DNA of 64,000 nt from contig NZ_PJMC01000003.1 in assembly GCF_002892795.1 (NCBI RefSeq), forward strand, positions 186,001 through 250,000, given 5' to 3'. Of the stretch, positions 8,169 through 18,968 are shown piece by piece. A program made the position numbers and the translations under genes. The stretch's first letter is position 1, and every line of letters starts with the position of its first letter. The notes under the pieces are model-generated. The model was not told the DNA's origin and did not search any database. It worked only from the letters and a program-made list of their open reading frames with translations. Source of the stretch: Arthrobacter sp. AFG20 (GTDB lineage: Bacteria; Actinomycetota; Actinomycetes; Actinomycetales; Micrococcaceae).

Positions 8169-8795
8169 ATGGGAAAGGTAGAATTTGCTGGCATGAGGAC
8201 AGTCACAGACAACCTTGAAGATCCTGATGATGTCCGCACCCGTATTGTGGTCACCGCCTACGATTTGTTTTCCCACCGTGGAATCCGTGATGTCGGCGTC
8301 GACGAACTGATCCGCGCATCAGGCGTCGCCAAGGCGACGTTCTACCGGCATTTCCCGTCGAAGGACGACGTGGCGCTAGCCTTTTTAAAGCGCCGCGACG
8401 AGTTGTGGATGATGGGATCGGTGGTCCCGGAGGCCAAAAGCAGGGCTGAGAACCCCGAAGACCAGTTGCTGGCCATCTTCGATGTTTACGACCAGTGGTT
8501 CCAGGACGATGATTTCGAAGCGTGTTCCTTTGTGAAGGTGCTAATGGAAATGGGGGCAGGGCATCCACTGGGGCTGGCAAGCATCGAGTACCTGGGCAGG
8601 ATCCGGCAACAGGTGCGGCTCCTGGCCGACGAAGCGGGCCTGGAGGACTCTGGGGAATTCGCACTCTCCTGGCACATCCTCATGAAGGGCTCGATCATTG
8701 CCGCTGCCGAAGGTGACAGGCTCGCGGCCCGCCGCGCCCGGCACATGGCCAGCGGACTCATTGCCGACCACCGGCCTAAAGCCTTGCCGGCATAG
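8169..8795 (+). CDS. TetR/AcrR-family transcriptional regulator
   Basis: A 208-residue protein with an N-terminal TetR helix-turn-helix (HRGIRDVGVDELIRASGV then KATFYRHFPSKDDV, about residues 36-68) and a variable helical ligand domain. It follows the aldolase gene by 58 bases on the same strand and may be transcribed with it, though it could equally be independent. Neither the ATG at 8169 nor the one at 8193 has a convincing ribosome site; the second shortens the protein by 8 residues and may be the true start. Target genes are unknown. Confidence 0.83.
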   Translation: MGKVEFAGMRTVTDNLEDPDDVRTRIVVTAYDLFSHRGIRDVGVDELIRASGVAKATFYRHFPSKDDVALAFLKRRDELWMMGSVVPEAKSRAENPEDQLLAIFDVYDQWFQDDDFEACSFVKVLMEMGAGHPLGLASIEYLGRIRQQVRLLADEAGLEDSGEFALSWHILMKGSIIAAAEGDRLAARRARHMASGLIADHRPKALPA

Positions 8796-8836
8796 TCCTT
8801 CGACAGGGCCGGCTCGCCCACATTAGAGGCCGAATA

Positions 8837-8864
8837 GGGGCCGGCCACTTCCGCAGCCGGCCCC
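8837..8864. terminator. Hairpin between convergent TetR and katG genes
   Basis: GGGGCCGGC and GCCGGCCCC form a 9-base stem around a 10-base loop in the short gap between two convergent genes. There is no clear T tract, so a terminator role is inferred from position. Confidence 0.5.
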
Positions 8865-8876
8865 GGATGACTGGGT

Positions 8877-11336
<2,460 letters not shown>

Positions 11337-11388
11337 CTGTACGTCTCGGAGAAGAAAGGTCCTGAGTCTCTCGGGCACAATGGAAGGC

Positions 11389-11973
11389 ATGACCCTCACG
11401 ACTTTCGCCCTCATCCGCCATGGGCAGACAGACTGGAATGCGCAGCGCCGGCTGCAGGGATCCAGCGATATTCCGCTGAACGACGTCGGCCGCGGCCAGG
11501 CGCGCGACGCAGTCGCCGTTTTGTCCGGGCAGGAGTGGGACACGGTCGTGTCCTCGCCTCTGAGCCGTGCGGCGGAAACCGCAGACCTGATCGCCGCCGG
11601 CCTCGGACTCACCGTGGCCCGGCACATGCCGGAGCTCACCGAGCGCAGCTTCGGGCCTGCGGAGGGCCTGCAGGCAGGCCCGGAACTGGAGGCACTGCGC
11701 ATCCCCGGCGGCTTCCGCGGGGCGGAAAGTGACGACGAAGCGGGCTCCCGGGGCCTGGCCGCCCTGGAAGCGCTGGCCGAGGATTTCCGCGGGCGCCGCG
11801 TTTTGGTCGTCGCCCACGGCACGCTCCTCCGCCTGGCCCTGAGCCGTGCCATCGGCACCACCCTCGCAAGCATCGACAACGCCGTGCTCAACCTTGCCCA
11901 CCACCACGCCGTCGATGGCTGGGAGCTCGAATACTTTAACGGCGAACGGGTGGTGGAGGCCGCCCGCAGCTGA
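11389..11973 (+). CDS. Histidine phosphatase family protein (phosphoglycerate mutase-like)
   Basis: A 194-residue member of the histidine phosphatase superfamily. The phosphorylated histidine sits in the N-terminal RHG motif (LIRHGQTDWN, H11), followed by RLQG and PLNDVGRGQA, and the second catalytic histidine in VVAHGTLLRL (about 139). Such proteins hydrolyse phosphate esters or act as mutases; the short length and sequence suggest a broad phosphatase of the CobC/GpmB type, substrate unknown. An in-frame ATG at 11380 is an equally possible start, since GGAAGG lies too close to the ATG at 11389. Confidence 0.87.
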   Translation: MTLTTFALIRHGQTDWNAQRRLQGSSDIPLNDVGRGQARDAVAVLSGQEWDTVVSSPLSRAAETADLIAAGLGLTVARHMPELTERSFGPAEGLQAGPELEALRIPGGFRGAESDDEAGSRGLAALEALAEDFRGRRVLVVAHGTLLRLALSRAIGTTLASIDNAVLNLAHHHAVDGWELEYFNGERVVEAARS

Positions 11974-12097
11974 CGAATGTTGATGCTGCCTCTGTCCCCG
12001 GCGGCCCGACAGGACTACCTTTCTCCTATGGACCGGGCAAGCAACAGGTGCACGGGACCGGCAAAGTGTTTCTACTCAACGAGGAGTGGGGCCGGAT

Positions 12098-12811
12098 ATG
12101 AAGCCACGAACCATTATTTTAGGAATCATCGTCCTGCTGTTGGTCGCTGGCGGGGCGGCATTTTTTTACTTCAATAATTTGAGAAGCAGGGCTGCCGACT
12201 ACAATCCGCAGATCACCCCGGCGGATTTCACGACGAAAATCACCAACAAGTACTTCGCCCTTCCGGTCGGCAAGAAAATGACCTACGAGGCCGGCGGCGA
12301 AAGGATTCAAATTGAGATCCTGCCGGAGACCAGGGTCATTGAGGGCGTCGAAACGGTCATCTATCTGGACAAGGTATTCAAGAGCGGGCAACTTGTCGAG
12401 GAGACCCGGGACTACCTGGCACAGCATAAGAACGGCGATGTGTGGTACTTCGGCGAGGACGTGGACAACTACAAAGACGGCAAACTGCAGGATCACTCCG
12501 GCAGCTTTCTCCACGGGCGGGATGGGGCAAAGGCCGGCATCTGGATGAAGGCCGAACAGCGCGTGGGCGACACCTACCGGCAGGAGTACTACCTGGGGCA
12601 CGCGGAAGACATGCGGGACACCATCGCCACAGGCCAGACCGTCACGACGAAAATGGGCACCTACAAAGACTGCGTCAAGGTGGACGACTGGACGCCGCTG
12701 GAGTTCAACTCGCGGGAGCACAAGTACTACTGCCCTGAGGTGAGCTCGCTGGTCCTGGTCGAGGAACCAAGCGGCAAACGCTCAGAACTCACGAACATCA
12801 GCCTGCCCTAG
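12098..12811 (+). CDS. Hypothetical membrane-anchored protein
   Basis: This 237-residue protein has one N-terminal hydrophobic segment (TIILGIIVLLLVAGGAAFFYF) and a hydrophilic remainder rich in beta-forming sequence, so the bulk is predicted outside the membrane. Repeated short beta motifs (KKMTYEAGG, GDVWYFGEDV, REHKYYCPEVSS) and a pair of cysteines near the end are visible, but I do not recognise a family. GAGGAG lies 11 bases upstream of the chosen ATG; a GTG four codons earlier overlaps that site. It ends at a strong hairpin shared with the convergent stress gene. Confidence 0.65.
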   Translation: MKPRTIILGIIVLLLVAGGAAFFYFNNLRSRAADYNPQITPADFTTKITNKYFALPVGKKMTYEAGGERIQIEILPETRVIEGVETVIYLDKVFKSGQLVEETRDYLAQHKNGDVWYFGEDVDNYKDGKLQDHSGSFLHGRDGAKAGIWMKAEQRVGDTYRQEYYLGHAEDMRDTIATGQTVTTKMGTYKDCVKVDDWTPLEFNSREHKYYCPEVSSLVLVEEPSGKRSELTNISLP

Positions 12812-12822
12812 GGGGAAGCCAG

Positions 12823-12859
12823 GTGAAAGCCAGGGCCGGCATCCGACCCTGGCTTTCAC
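12823..12859. terminator. Bidirectional hairpin between convergent genes
   Basis: A perfect 13-base stem (GTGAAAGCCAGGG at 12823-12835 with CCCTGGCTTTCAC at 12847-12859) lies between two convergent genes and can serve both. The T tract is weak, so the call relies on stem strength and position. Confidence 0.7.
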
Positions 12860-12882
12860 GGTTTCCTGCTACCTGTTATCTG

Positions 12883-13713
12883 CTATCGCCGCACGTCGTC
12901 GATGCCGTCGGTTTCGATGCGTTCCTTACGGACTTCCTCGTCGACGGTCACCTCGTCCGTCACCGTTTCCTTGTCCAGACGGACCCGCTCGACCGGTACG
13001 GTTTCCTTCTCGATCACGGGGCGCTCCTCGTGGAGGGTCACCTCGTGTTCCTCCTCGCTGATGTCCGGGCCTGACAAGGCGGCACCGCGGTTGGTCTCAG
13101 TGATGGGTTCGCGCTCGATCCGGACCTCTTCGCGCTGGACCGGAACGGTCTTGGTGACGTTCTCCGTGGTCACGTACTTACGAAGCCTGGCCCGCCCGGC
13201 GGCCTGCGTTTCCGTGCCGACGTTCAGGCGCTCCTCGGAGCGGGTCATGGCGTCATCCGTGGTGGGCCCGGACGTGTCACGTCCAACCGTCCCGGTGGCG
13301 TCAGCCGTGCCGGTCCCGGTGCCGCTGTACGTGGCAGCGTCCGTATCGGCATAGTCTGCCTCTCCGCGGGTTCCCGTTTCCGTGTAGTTCTGGTGTCCGT
13401 CGAGGCCGTAGTGGCCGAAGAGCCGGTCCTCTTCCGACGGCTCAAGGTGGCCGTCCGTATCCACCCTGGGCGCGTCCTTGACCTGGTCCTTGGTGTAGGG
13501 AACAACAACATCGCCGCCTTCAAGACGTGCGCCTTGCAGCGGGACGAAGGATTCGGAGGTTCCGAACAGGCCGGTCTTGACCGTGACCCAGGTCGGCTGG
13601 CCATCGGCGTCGTCGGCGTAGACCTGGCCCACTGACCCGATCTTGTCCCCGTCTGCAGAAAGAACGTTTCCGTTGCGCTGCAGCAGGTCATCAATGTTTT
13701 CCGTGGTGAGCAT
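12883..13713 (-). CDS. PRC-barrel and DUF2382 (YsnF/AvaK) stress-type protein
   Basis: The 276-residue protein has an N-terminal PRC-barrel-like domain (residues 1-110, NIDDLLQRNGNVLSADGDKIG onward), a low-complexity Thr/Gly/Ala linker (about 115-165), and a C-terminal DUF2382 domain (about 165-265) with the repeated signature LRKYV, VPVQREEVRIEREP, EEEHEVTLHEERPVIEKE and VPVERVRL. This family is linked to stress responses in many bacteria, without a known biochemical activity. The ATG at 13713 has AAGGAG at ideal spacing; the longer open frame has no support. Two YAAG-N4-CTTA palindromes lie 72-107 bases upstream. Confidence 0.87.
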   Translation of the reverse strand: MLTTENIDDLLQRNGNVLSADGDKIGSVGQVYADDADGQPTWVTVKTGLFGTSESFVPLQGARLEGGDVVVPYTKDQVKDAPRVDTDGHLEPSEEDRLFGHYGLDGHQNYTETGTRGEADYADTDAATYSGTGTGTADATGTVGRDTSGPTTDDAMTRSEERLNVGTETQAAGRARLRKYVTTENVTKTVPVQREEVRIEREPITETNRGAALSGPDISEEEHEVTLHEERPVIEKETVPVERVRLDKETVTDEVTVDEEVRKERIETDGIDDVRR

Positions 13714-13784
13714 GGTGTCTCCTTGGATCTCAGATGCTTTGGGGTTCGCAGCGCCTCCCTGCAGGACGCCGCACCCCAATACAA

Positions 13785-13796
13785 TAAGCATGCTTA
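13785..13796. promoter_or_regulatory. Palindrome TAAGCATGCTTA (stress-gene motif, copy 1)
   Basis: A perfect 12-base palindrome 72 bases upstream of the PRC-barrel/DUF2382 gene. It shares the pattern YAAGYRYRCTTA with four other intergenic sites in the window, all near stress-type genes. Confidence 0.55.
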
Positions 13797-13808
13797 GCAA
13801 CGCTTTGG

Positions 13809-13820
13809 CAAGCATGCTTA
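13809..13820. promoter_or_regulatory. Palindrome CAAGCATGCTTA (stress-gene motif, copy 2)
   Basis: Eleven of twelve bases match copy 1, 24 bases away. The pair resembles a tandem operator in the divergent promoter region between the DUF2382 gene and the holin-X operon. Confidence 0.55.
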
Positions 13821-13863
13821 TCAATTTCTCGATTATGGCGTGCTGTCCTTGCGGAGGAAATAC

Positions 13864-13875
13864 CAAGTGTGCTTA
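13864..13875. promoter_or_regulatory. Palindrome CAAGTGTGCTTA (stress-gene motif, copy 3)
   Basis: It lies 74 bases upstream of the first gene of the holin-X/DUF3618 operon and is followed by a TTTCCGGGTAAT stretch that could be part of a promoter. The half-sites YAAG and CTTA match the other copies. Confidence 0.5.
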
Positions 13876-13948
13876 CTATTTCCGGGTAATCAGGATTGCT
13901 GCCGATCCGGCACGGCTGGTTCTTCATCCTCAAGGAAAGAGAGCAACG

Positions 13949-14767
13949 ATGACCGAGAACGCATACGGCACCGGCGTGCCCGCTCCCGGCCTGGGCACCA
14001 CCGGCGCGGGCACCATCGACTACACAGGCACCACCGACGACTACCGGGGCGACACCTCGAAGAAGGACGTGGCCAAGGATGACGCCGCGAATCTCGCTGG
14101 CCAGGCCGCCGGCGCTGCCCAGAACGTGGCCGGGACCGCGAAGGCCGAGGTCGCGAACGTCGCCTCTGAAGCGAAGAACAGCGCCCGGGATCTGCTGCAT
14201 CAGGCGAAGTCGGACCTGACCAGCCAGGCAGGCACGCAACAGACCAAGGCCGCCGAAGGCATCCGCACCATCTCCTCGCAGCTGCGCTCCATGGCAGACG
14301 CGCCGGACCAGCAGGGCGTGGCCTCGGACCTGATCCGGCAGGCCGCAGAACGCTCCGAATCTGTGGCGTCCTGGCTGGACAACCGGGACCCGGGCTCGCT
14401 GCTGGACGAGGTGAAGTCCTTCGCCCGCCAGCGTCCCGGCACCTTCCTGCTGATGGCCGCAGGCGCAGGCCTCCTGGCCGGGCGCCTGGGCCGCAGCCTG
14501 CAGGCCGGTGCCCCCGAAACGGGAACTGGCGCCGGGTACACAGGCACCGTGCCGCAGTACCCCGCCCAGCCACCGGTCACGGAAAGCAGCCTCTCCGGAG
14601 CCTCCGGCGCCCCGTTGTACGACGCCCCGCAGGCAACCCCAACCACCTACGCAGAGACCGTGTACGGCGAGCCCGCCCGCCCCGGCTTCGATGCGCCGGG
14701 TTCGGCAGGCGTTCCGCTCCGCGATCCCGAGGACCCGTATACCGAGGGCGGAGGTCGTCCCCTGTGA
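13949..14767 (+). CDS. Hypothetical protein with amphipathic helical region and one membrane segment
   Basis: A 272-residue protein of unknown family and first gene of a three-gene operon. Residues 1-40 are Gly/Thr/Tyr-rich and look disordered. Residues about 40-130 form an Ala/Lys/Asp/Gln-rich amphipathic stretch reminiscent of LEA or apolipoprotein-like helices. A hydrophobic segment (GTFLLMAAGAGLLAGRLGR) follows at about 170-190, and the tail is Pro/Ala/Thr-rich. ATG with GGAAAGAG upstream. The stop overlaps the next start (GTGA). Context suggests a cell-envelope or membrane stress role. Confidence 0.8.
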   Translation: MTENAYGTGVPAPGLGTTGAGTIDYTGTTDDYRGDTSKKDVAKDDAANLAGQAAGAAQNVAGTAKAEVANVASEAKNSARDLLHQAKSDLTSQAGTQQTKAAEGIRTISSQLRSMADAPDQQGVASDLIRQAAERSESVASWLDNRDPGSLLDEVKSFARQRPGTFLLMAAGAGLLAGRLGRSLQAGAPETGTGAGYTGTVPQYPAQPPVTESSLSGASGAPLYDAPQATPTTYAETVYGEPARPGFDAPGSAGVPLRDPEDPYTEGGGRPL

Positions 14768-15195
14768 GCAGCCAAATCCCTGATACCCCGCCGGCGGCCG
14801 CGCACGCCAAGGCCGACACCACCTCCCTCGGTGACCTCCTCGGCGAGGTCACCCGGGACCTATCCACCCTGATCCGGCAGGAAATCGAACTCGCCAAAGC
14901 CGAACTGAAACAGTCCGGCACCCGCGCCGGCAAAGGCGGCGGCATGCTCGCCGGCGCCGGCGTCGCCGGGCACTTCGTGCTCCTGTTCCTCTCCATCGCC
15001 CTCTGGTACGCCCTCGGCGAGCTCATGGGCCTGGGCTGGTCCGCCGTCGTCGTCGCCGTCATCTGGGGCATCATCGCCGCGATCCTCGCCTCCGTGGGGC
15101 GCAAGGAACTCAAAGCCATCAAAGGCATGCCCCAGACCATGGAGACAGCCAAGGAAATCCCGCCCACCCTCAAACCGAACGGAGACCACCGATGA
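14764..15195 (+). CDS. Actinobacterial holin-X family membrane protein (phage holin superfamily III-like)
   Basis: The 143-residue protein has an N-terminal amphipathic helix (SLGDLLGEVTRDLSTLIRQE then IELAKAELKQS) and two membrane segments (about 60-82 and 88-110), matching the actinobacterial holin-X / DUF1469 pattern. Despite the name these are chromosomal membrane proteins, often beside DUF3618 genes as here. GTG start overlapping the previous stop; its own stop overlaps the next ATG (ATGA). There are no phage genes nearby, so this is not evidence of a prophage. Confidence 0.88.
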   Translation: MSSQIPDTPPAAAHAKADTTSLGDLLGEVTRDLSTLIRQEIELAKAELKQSGTRAGKGGGMLAGAGVAGHFVLLFLSIALWYALGELMGLGWSAVVVAVIWGIIAAILASVGRKELKAIKGMPQTMETAKEIPPTLKPNGDHR

Positions 15196-15833
15196 GTGAG
15201 AACCCGGACGCCATCCGCGCCGACATCGAAGCCACCCGCGCCCGCCTCGGCACCAACGTGGACGCCGTCGCCGACAAGGTCACCCCGTCCAACATCGTCC
15301 ACCGCCAGACGAACAAGGTGAAGGACGCCGTCTTCGGAGTAAAGGAGAAAGTCATGGGCACCGCAGAACACGCCACGCACAGCACCTCCGGCAGCCTCCA
15401 CAACGCCGCCCACACCACCAGCGGCGGGGTCCACCAGGCCACCGACGCCGCCGGCAACGCCCTCCACGGCGCCGGCGAAGCGATCGCCGACGCACCCCAC
15501 CAGGTCGCCGCGAAAACCCAGGGCAACCCGCTCGCGGCCGGGCTGATCGCGTTCGGCGCCGGGCTGCTCGTCTCCTCACTCATCCCGCCGAGCCAGAAGG
15601 AACGCGAAGCCGCCGACGCCCTCAAAACCGCCGCGGAACCGGTCACCACCCAGCTGACCGAGGCCGCCAAGGACATGGCCCAAGGCCTGAAGGAACCCGC
15701 CCAGGACGCCATGGAAAACGTCAAAGCAACAGCCACCGACGCCGCCCAACACGTCAAGGACGAAGGCCAAACCGCCGCCTCCGACGTCAAAGCCACCGCC
15801 ACGGACGCCAAGGACCACGTCCAAAACACGTAG
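15192..15833 (+). CDS. DUF3618 domain protein
   Basis: A 213-residue protein. Residues 1-50 carry the DUF3618 signature (IRADIEATRARLGTNVDAVADKV then TPSNIVHRQTNKVKD). A Thr/His/Ala-rich segment follows, then one membrane segment (PLAAGLIAFGAGLLVSSLIPP, about 115-135), and a C-terminal Ala/Lys/Asp/Thr-rich repeat region of short units such as VKATATDAAQHVKDEGQTAA and its near repeat, resembling LEA-type helices. Last gene of the coupled operon, which ends at a strong hairpin. Function unknown; envelope stress is inferred. Confidence 0.88.
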   Translation: MSENPDAIRADIEATRARLGTNVDAVADKVTPSNIVHRQTNKVKDAVFGVKEKVMGTAEHATHSTSGSLHNAAHTTSGGVHQATDAAGNALHGAGEAIADAPHQVAAKTQGNPLAAGLIAFGAGLLVSSLIPPSQKEREAADALKTAAEPVTTQLTEAAKDMAQGLKEPAQDAMENVKATATDAAQHVKDEGQTAASDVKATATDAKDHVQNT

Positions 15834-15861
15834 CGCCGATAACGCTCCAAACAGTCAAAGT

Positions 15862-15903
15862 ACGACGCCGGCCGGCCCGCCTTACGCGGGCTGGCCGGCG
15901 TCG
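15862..15903 (+). terminator. Strong hairpin after the holin-X operon
   Basis: A long stem (ACGACGCCGGCC... paired with ...GGCCGGCGTCGT, closing on GCCCGC/GCGGGC) around a five-base loop, followed by a short T-containing stretch. It is 29 bases after the DUF3618 stop. Confidence 0.78.
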
Positions 15904-15983
15904 TTTCCGACTCGGCCGCGGTCTGGATCGGCCGCCACCTGAAGCGTATTCTGAAGACACGCTTTTTTGGGGTGTGAACCGCA

Positions 15984-18158
15984 GTGATGGTACGCAAAAG
16001 CCTGACATCGGGATCCCACACGACCCTGGCAAGGATGCTGGGGTTCGTGGTCCTCAGCTGCCTCTGTGGCGCCCTAGTTGCCGCCTACTTCGTTCCCCAG
16101 ATTGCAGCTGCCGGCGCTGCCGTTAGCAGCTCGATGAACTTCTACAAAGGCCTCCCCTCTGAGCTCGCGGTGCGTCCGCCGGCGCAAACCACAAGGATCC
16201 TGACGTCCGACGGCAAACTGATCGCCTCGTTTTACGAGGAAAACCGGGTGCGGGTCCCGCTGAAGGAGATGTCGCCCTACGTCAAGGACGCCGTGGTCGC
16301 GATAGAGGACAGCCGTTTCTACGAACACAGCGGCGTCGACCCCGTGGGCGTTCTGCGGGCGCTGGTGAGCAACGTCGCTGGCGGGGACCGGCAAGGCGCA
16401 TCCACCCTCACCCAGCAATACGTCACCAACGTGGCCAATGAAGCCAAGATCACCTCCGGCCGCGAGGATGAGGTGATCCTCAGCGGGGAGAAGACCTTCG
16501 GCGACAAGGTCCGGGAAATGAAGCTCGCCATCGAGCTTGAAAAGAAGTTCACCAAGGACCAGATCCTCGAGGGCTACCTCAACATCGTGTTCTTCAACCG
16601 CGGTGCTTACGGCATCGAGGCGGCGGCACAGCACTACTACAGCGTCCCGGCCAGCAAGCTGACCCTGCCCCAGGCGGCGCTGCTGGCAGGCCTGGTCAAC
16701 AGCCCCAGCCTCTATGACCCCGTCAGCAACCCGGAGAACTCGCTCAAGCGGCGCAACCTGGTCCTGGACGCCATGCTGGCGCAAGTCAAGATCACCAAGA
16801 AGCAGCATGACACTGCCGCGGCCACCGGCGTGGGTTTGAAACTTCGTAGCTCGAAGCAAGGCTGCGCCGCAGCCGCCATGGCGCCCTATTTCTGCGATTA
16901 CATATCCCACCTGATCCTCAACAACCGGGCTTACGGGGCAGACACGGAAGCCCGGGAGCAGAAGCTGTTCCGCGGCGGGCTGACGATCACCACAACGCTG
17001 GACAGCCGGCTTCAGGCGGCGGCCCAGTCTCAGGTGAATTCCACCGCCGGGGCCAACCCCGGCAAGTGGGGAGCTTCGCTGCTGACGATCCAGCCGGGCA
17101 CCGGCAAGATCCTGGCGATGGCGCAGAACACGGTGTTTCTCCCGGAGCCGGGCCAGTTCGATACCCAGCTGAACTTCAACGTGGACGCCAAGGATGCCAG
17201 CGGCAACGACCTCAACGGTGCGGGCGGGTTCCAGCCGGGATCCACCATGAAGCCGTTCACGTTTGCCGAGTGGCTGCACCAGGGCCGGAAGATCACCGAG
17301 GAAGTGGACGCCACACGGCGGGAGTACCCACTGGGATTCGGCTGGCGGGATTCGTGCGCCAAGGTGGTGGGCGGTTACAGCAGCAAGCAGCGCGCCGCCG
17401 GCCTCGAAGCTGCGGACGATCTGCAGAACGCGTCGGAGGGCTACTACCGCAGGATGCCCGCCAACTACGGGCTATATAACTCCATCAACACGGCTACGTT
17501 TGCCGAGGTGGCACAGCTGGACATCTGCGGCATCGATAAAATGGTTGCTGCTGTGGGCCTGCGAAGCGGGCTGGACGGCTCAGAGATTAACATGCATCAG
17601 CTGGGCAATATTCTCGGCGGCACTGCGGTGTCACCGCTCAACCTGGCCACCGCGTTCGCCACCTTCGCTGCCGACGGCCGCTACTGCGCGCCGATTGCCA
17701 TCCAGCGCGTTACTGACTTCACCGGACGGGCGCTGTCCAGCCAGCAGCCGGTATGCCGGGCCGCCGTCGAGCCGCAGATTGCCCGCGGAGTGAACTCAGT
17801 CCTGCAGGATGTGCTCAAGAAGGGTTCAGGCGTGTACATCAACCCGAAGGTCCAGAGCAAGGTCCCCGTGGCGGCCAAGACCGGCACGAACAACAGCAAC
17901 GGCGCCACCTGGGTGCTGGGCTACACCACCGGCATGGCCACCGCATCCTTCTTCGGTGACGCACTGAACGGCCAGAAACGGCCGGGCAGGGACCTCACCA
18001 TCAATGGCAAACACTACGACCGCATTGACGGCTACATGATCGCCGGACCGCAGTGGGCCAACTACATGCTCAAGGTCGCCAAGATGTATCCGGCCAAACC
18101 GTTTCCCAAGCCCCCGGCGTCCATGATCGGCAAAGGGGGGCAAGTAGCGCCGCAATGA
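15984..18158 (+). CDS. Class A penicillin-binding protein (transglycosylase/transpeptidase)
   Basis: This 724-residue bifunctional enzyme polymerises and cross-links peptidoglycan outside the membrane. One N-terminal membrane anchor (about residues 18-45) precedes the GT51 transglycosylase domain with the catalytic EDSRFYEHSGVD motif at E108 and the GASTLTQQYV motif. The transpeptidase domain has the acylated serine in STMK (S420, K423), SIN (S500-N502) and KTG (K632). The start may be the GTG at 15984 or the ATG directly after it; ribosome site weak. No PASTA domains are present. It is a single gene ending shortly before the convergent GAF-ANTAR gene. Confidence 0.93.
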   Translation: MMVRKSLTSGSHTTLARMLGFVVLSCLCGALVAAYFVPQIAAAGAAVSSSMNFYKGLPSELAVRPPAQTTRILTSDGKLIASFYEENRVRVPLKEMSPYVKDAVVAIEDSRFYEHSGVDPVGVLRALVSNVAGGDRQGASTLTQQYVTNVANEAKITSGREDEVILSGEKTFGDKVREMKLAIELEKKFTKDQILEGYLNIVFFNRGAYGIEAAAQHYYSVPASKLTLPQAALLAGLVNSPSLYDPVSNPENSLKRRNLVLDAMLAQVKITKKQHDTAAATGVGLKLRSSKQGCAAAAMAPYFCDYISHLILNNRAYGADTEAREQKLFRGGLTITTTLDSRLQAAAQSQVNSTAGANPGKWGASLLTIQPGTGKILAMAQNTVFLPEPGQFDTQLNFNVDAKDASGNDLNGAGGFQPGSTMKPFTFAEWLHQGRKITEEVDATRREYPLGFGWRDSCAKVVGGYSSKQRAAGLEAADDLQNASEGYYRRMPANYGLYNSINTATFAEVAQLDICGIDKMVAAVGLRSGLDGSEINMHQLGNILGGTAVSPLNLATAFATFAADGRYCAPIAIQRVTDFTGRALSSQQPVCRAAVEPQIARGVNSVLQDVLKKGSGVYINPKVQSKVPVAAKTGTNNSNGATWVLGYTTGMATASFFGDALNGQKRPGRDLTINGKHYDRIDGYMIAGPQWANYMLKVAKMYPAKPFPKPPASMIGKGGQVAPQ

Positions 18159-18193
18159 CGAGCCGAAGCTACGTCCGCCAAGCGGCTCCGGTC

Positions 18194-18925
18194 CTACTCG
18201 AAGTGCGTCTCCACACCTGATCCCGAGAGCCTTCCTACCAGTTCCACGGCCACGTCGCGCAGTTTTTGGTTCCGGTTGCTCGAGACCTTGGCAAGTATGT
18301 CCATGGCTTCCTGCTGGGAGCACCTGTTCTGCGCCATGATCACCCCGCAGGCGACGTCGATGGCGGTCCGGCTCTGCATGGCGGCCTCAAGGTTCTGCGC
18401 CCTGGCCTGGGCAGCCCCGATCCGGACCGACAGGTGCATCGTGCGGCTGGCCAGCTCGCCAAACCCGACCGCCCTGTCGAAGAGCTCGGGCGTGAAAAGG
18501 CCCGGTGCGGGGCCGAAGAAGTTCAGCGCCGCACTGGCGCCTTCCCCGATGTCCAGGGGAACGCCGAGGGTGCTGTACACGCCGTTCTCGGCCAGTCGCT
18601 TCTGGTATTCCGGCCAGCGGTCATCCGTTTGGACATCATTGAGCAATTCGGGGGCCATGGTGAACAGCGCCCGGATGCAGGGACCGTCGCCGACGCGCTG
18701 CTCGATGTGGTCCAGCTCTATTGCGCGTGGGCTGCTGCCCGCAACGGTTGAAGTGTGTCTGCGCCGCTTCAAGGTGATGGCGCATTCAATGGCCGTTCCC
18801 GCCAGGCCGCTGAGGGTGGCTGCAGCAAATCCGGCCAAGCCCTCAAGGAAACCGTCAACATTGTCGGCCCCAATGAGGATGTCCTGTAGCTGAAGTAGGG
18901 CTGCATCTTCGTTCGCTTCGGTCAT
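18194..18925 (-). CDS. GAF and ANTAR domain regulator (RNA-binding antiterminator type)
   Basis: The 243-residue protein has an N-terminal GAF sensor domain (about 20-165; DGPCIRALFTMAPELL, YSTLGVPL) and a C-terminal ANTAR domain (about 175-232) with the conserved A-x-G-hydrophobic pattern in DVACGVIMAQNRCSQQEAMDIL and the following helix. ANTAR domains bind paired hairpins in RNA to prevent termination. The GAF ligand and RNA target are unknown; the architecture is very common in Arthrobacter and mycobacteria. Confidence 0.9.
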   Translation of the reverse strand: MTEANEDAALLQLQDILIGADNVDGFLEGLAGFAAATLSGLAGTAIECAITLKRRRHTSTVAGSSPRAIELDHIEQRVGDGPCIRALFTMAPELLNDVQTDDRWPEYQKRLAENGVYSTLGVPLDIGEGASAALNFFGPAPGLFTPELFDRAVGFGELASRTMHLSVRIGAAQARAQNLEAAMQSRTAIDVACGVIMAQNRCSQQEAMDILAKVSSNRNQKLRDVAVELVGRLSGSGVETHFE

Positions 18926-18968
18926 TCCACAATGCTAGACGCCAAACGGCCAATACGTAGCTGCTCCC

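Noticed and set aside
14764..15833. Holin-X protein as sign of a prophage
   Set aside because: No other phage genes are present, and this holin-X/DUF3618 pair is a normal chromosomal arrangement in actinobacteria.
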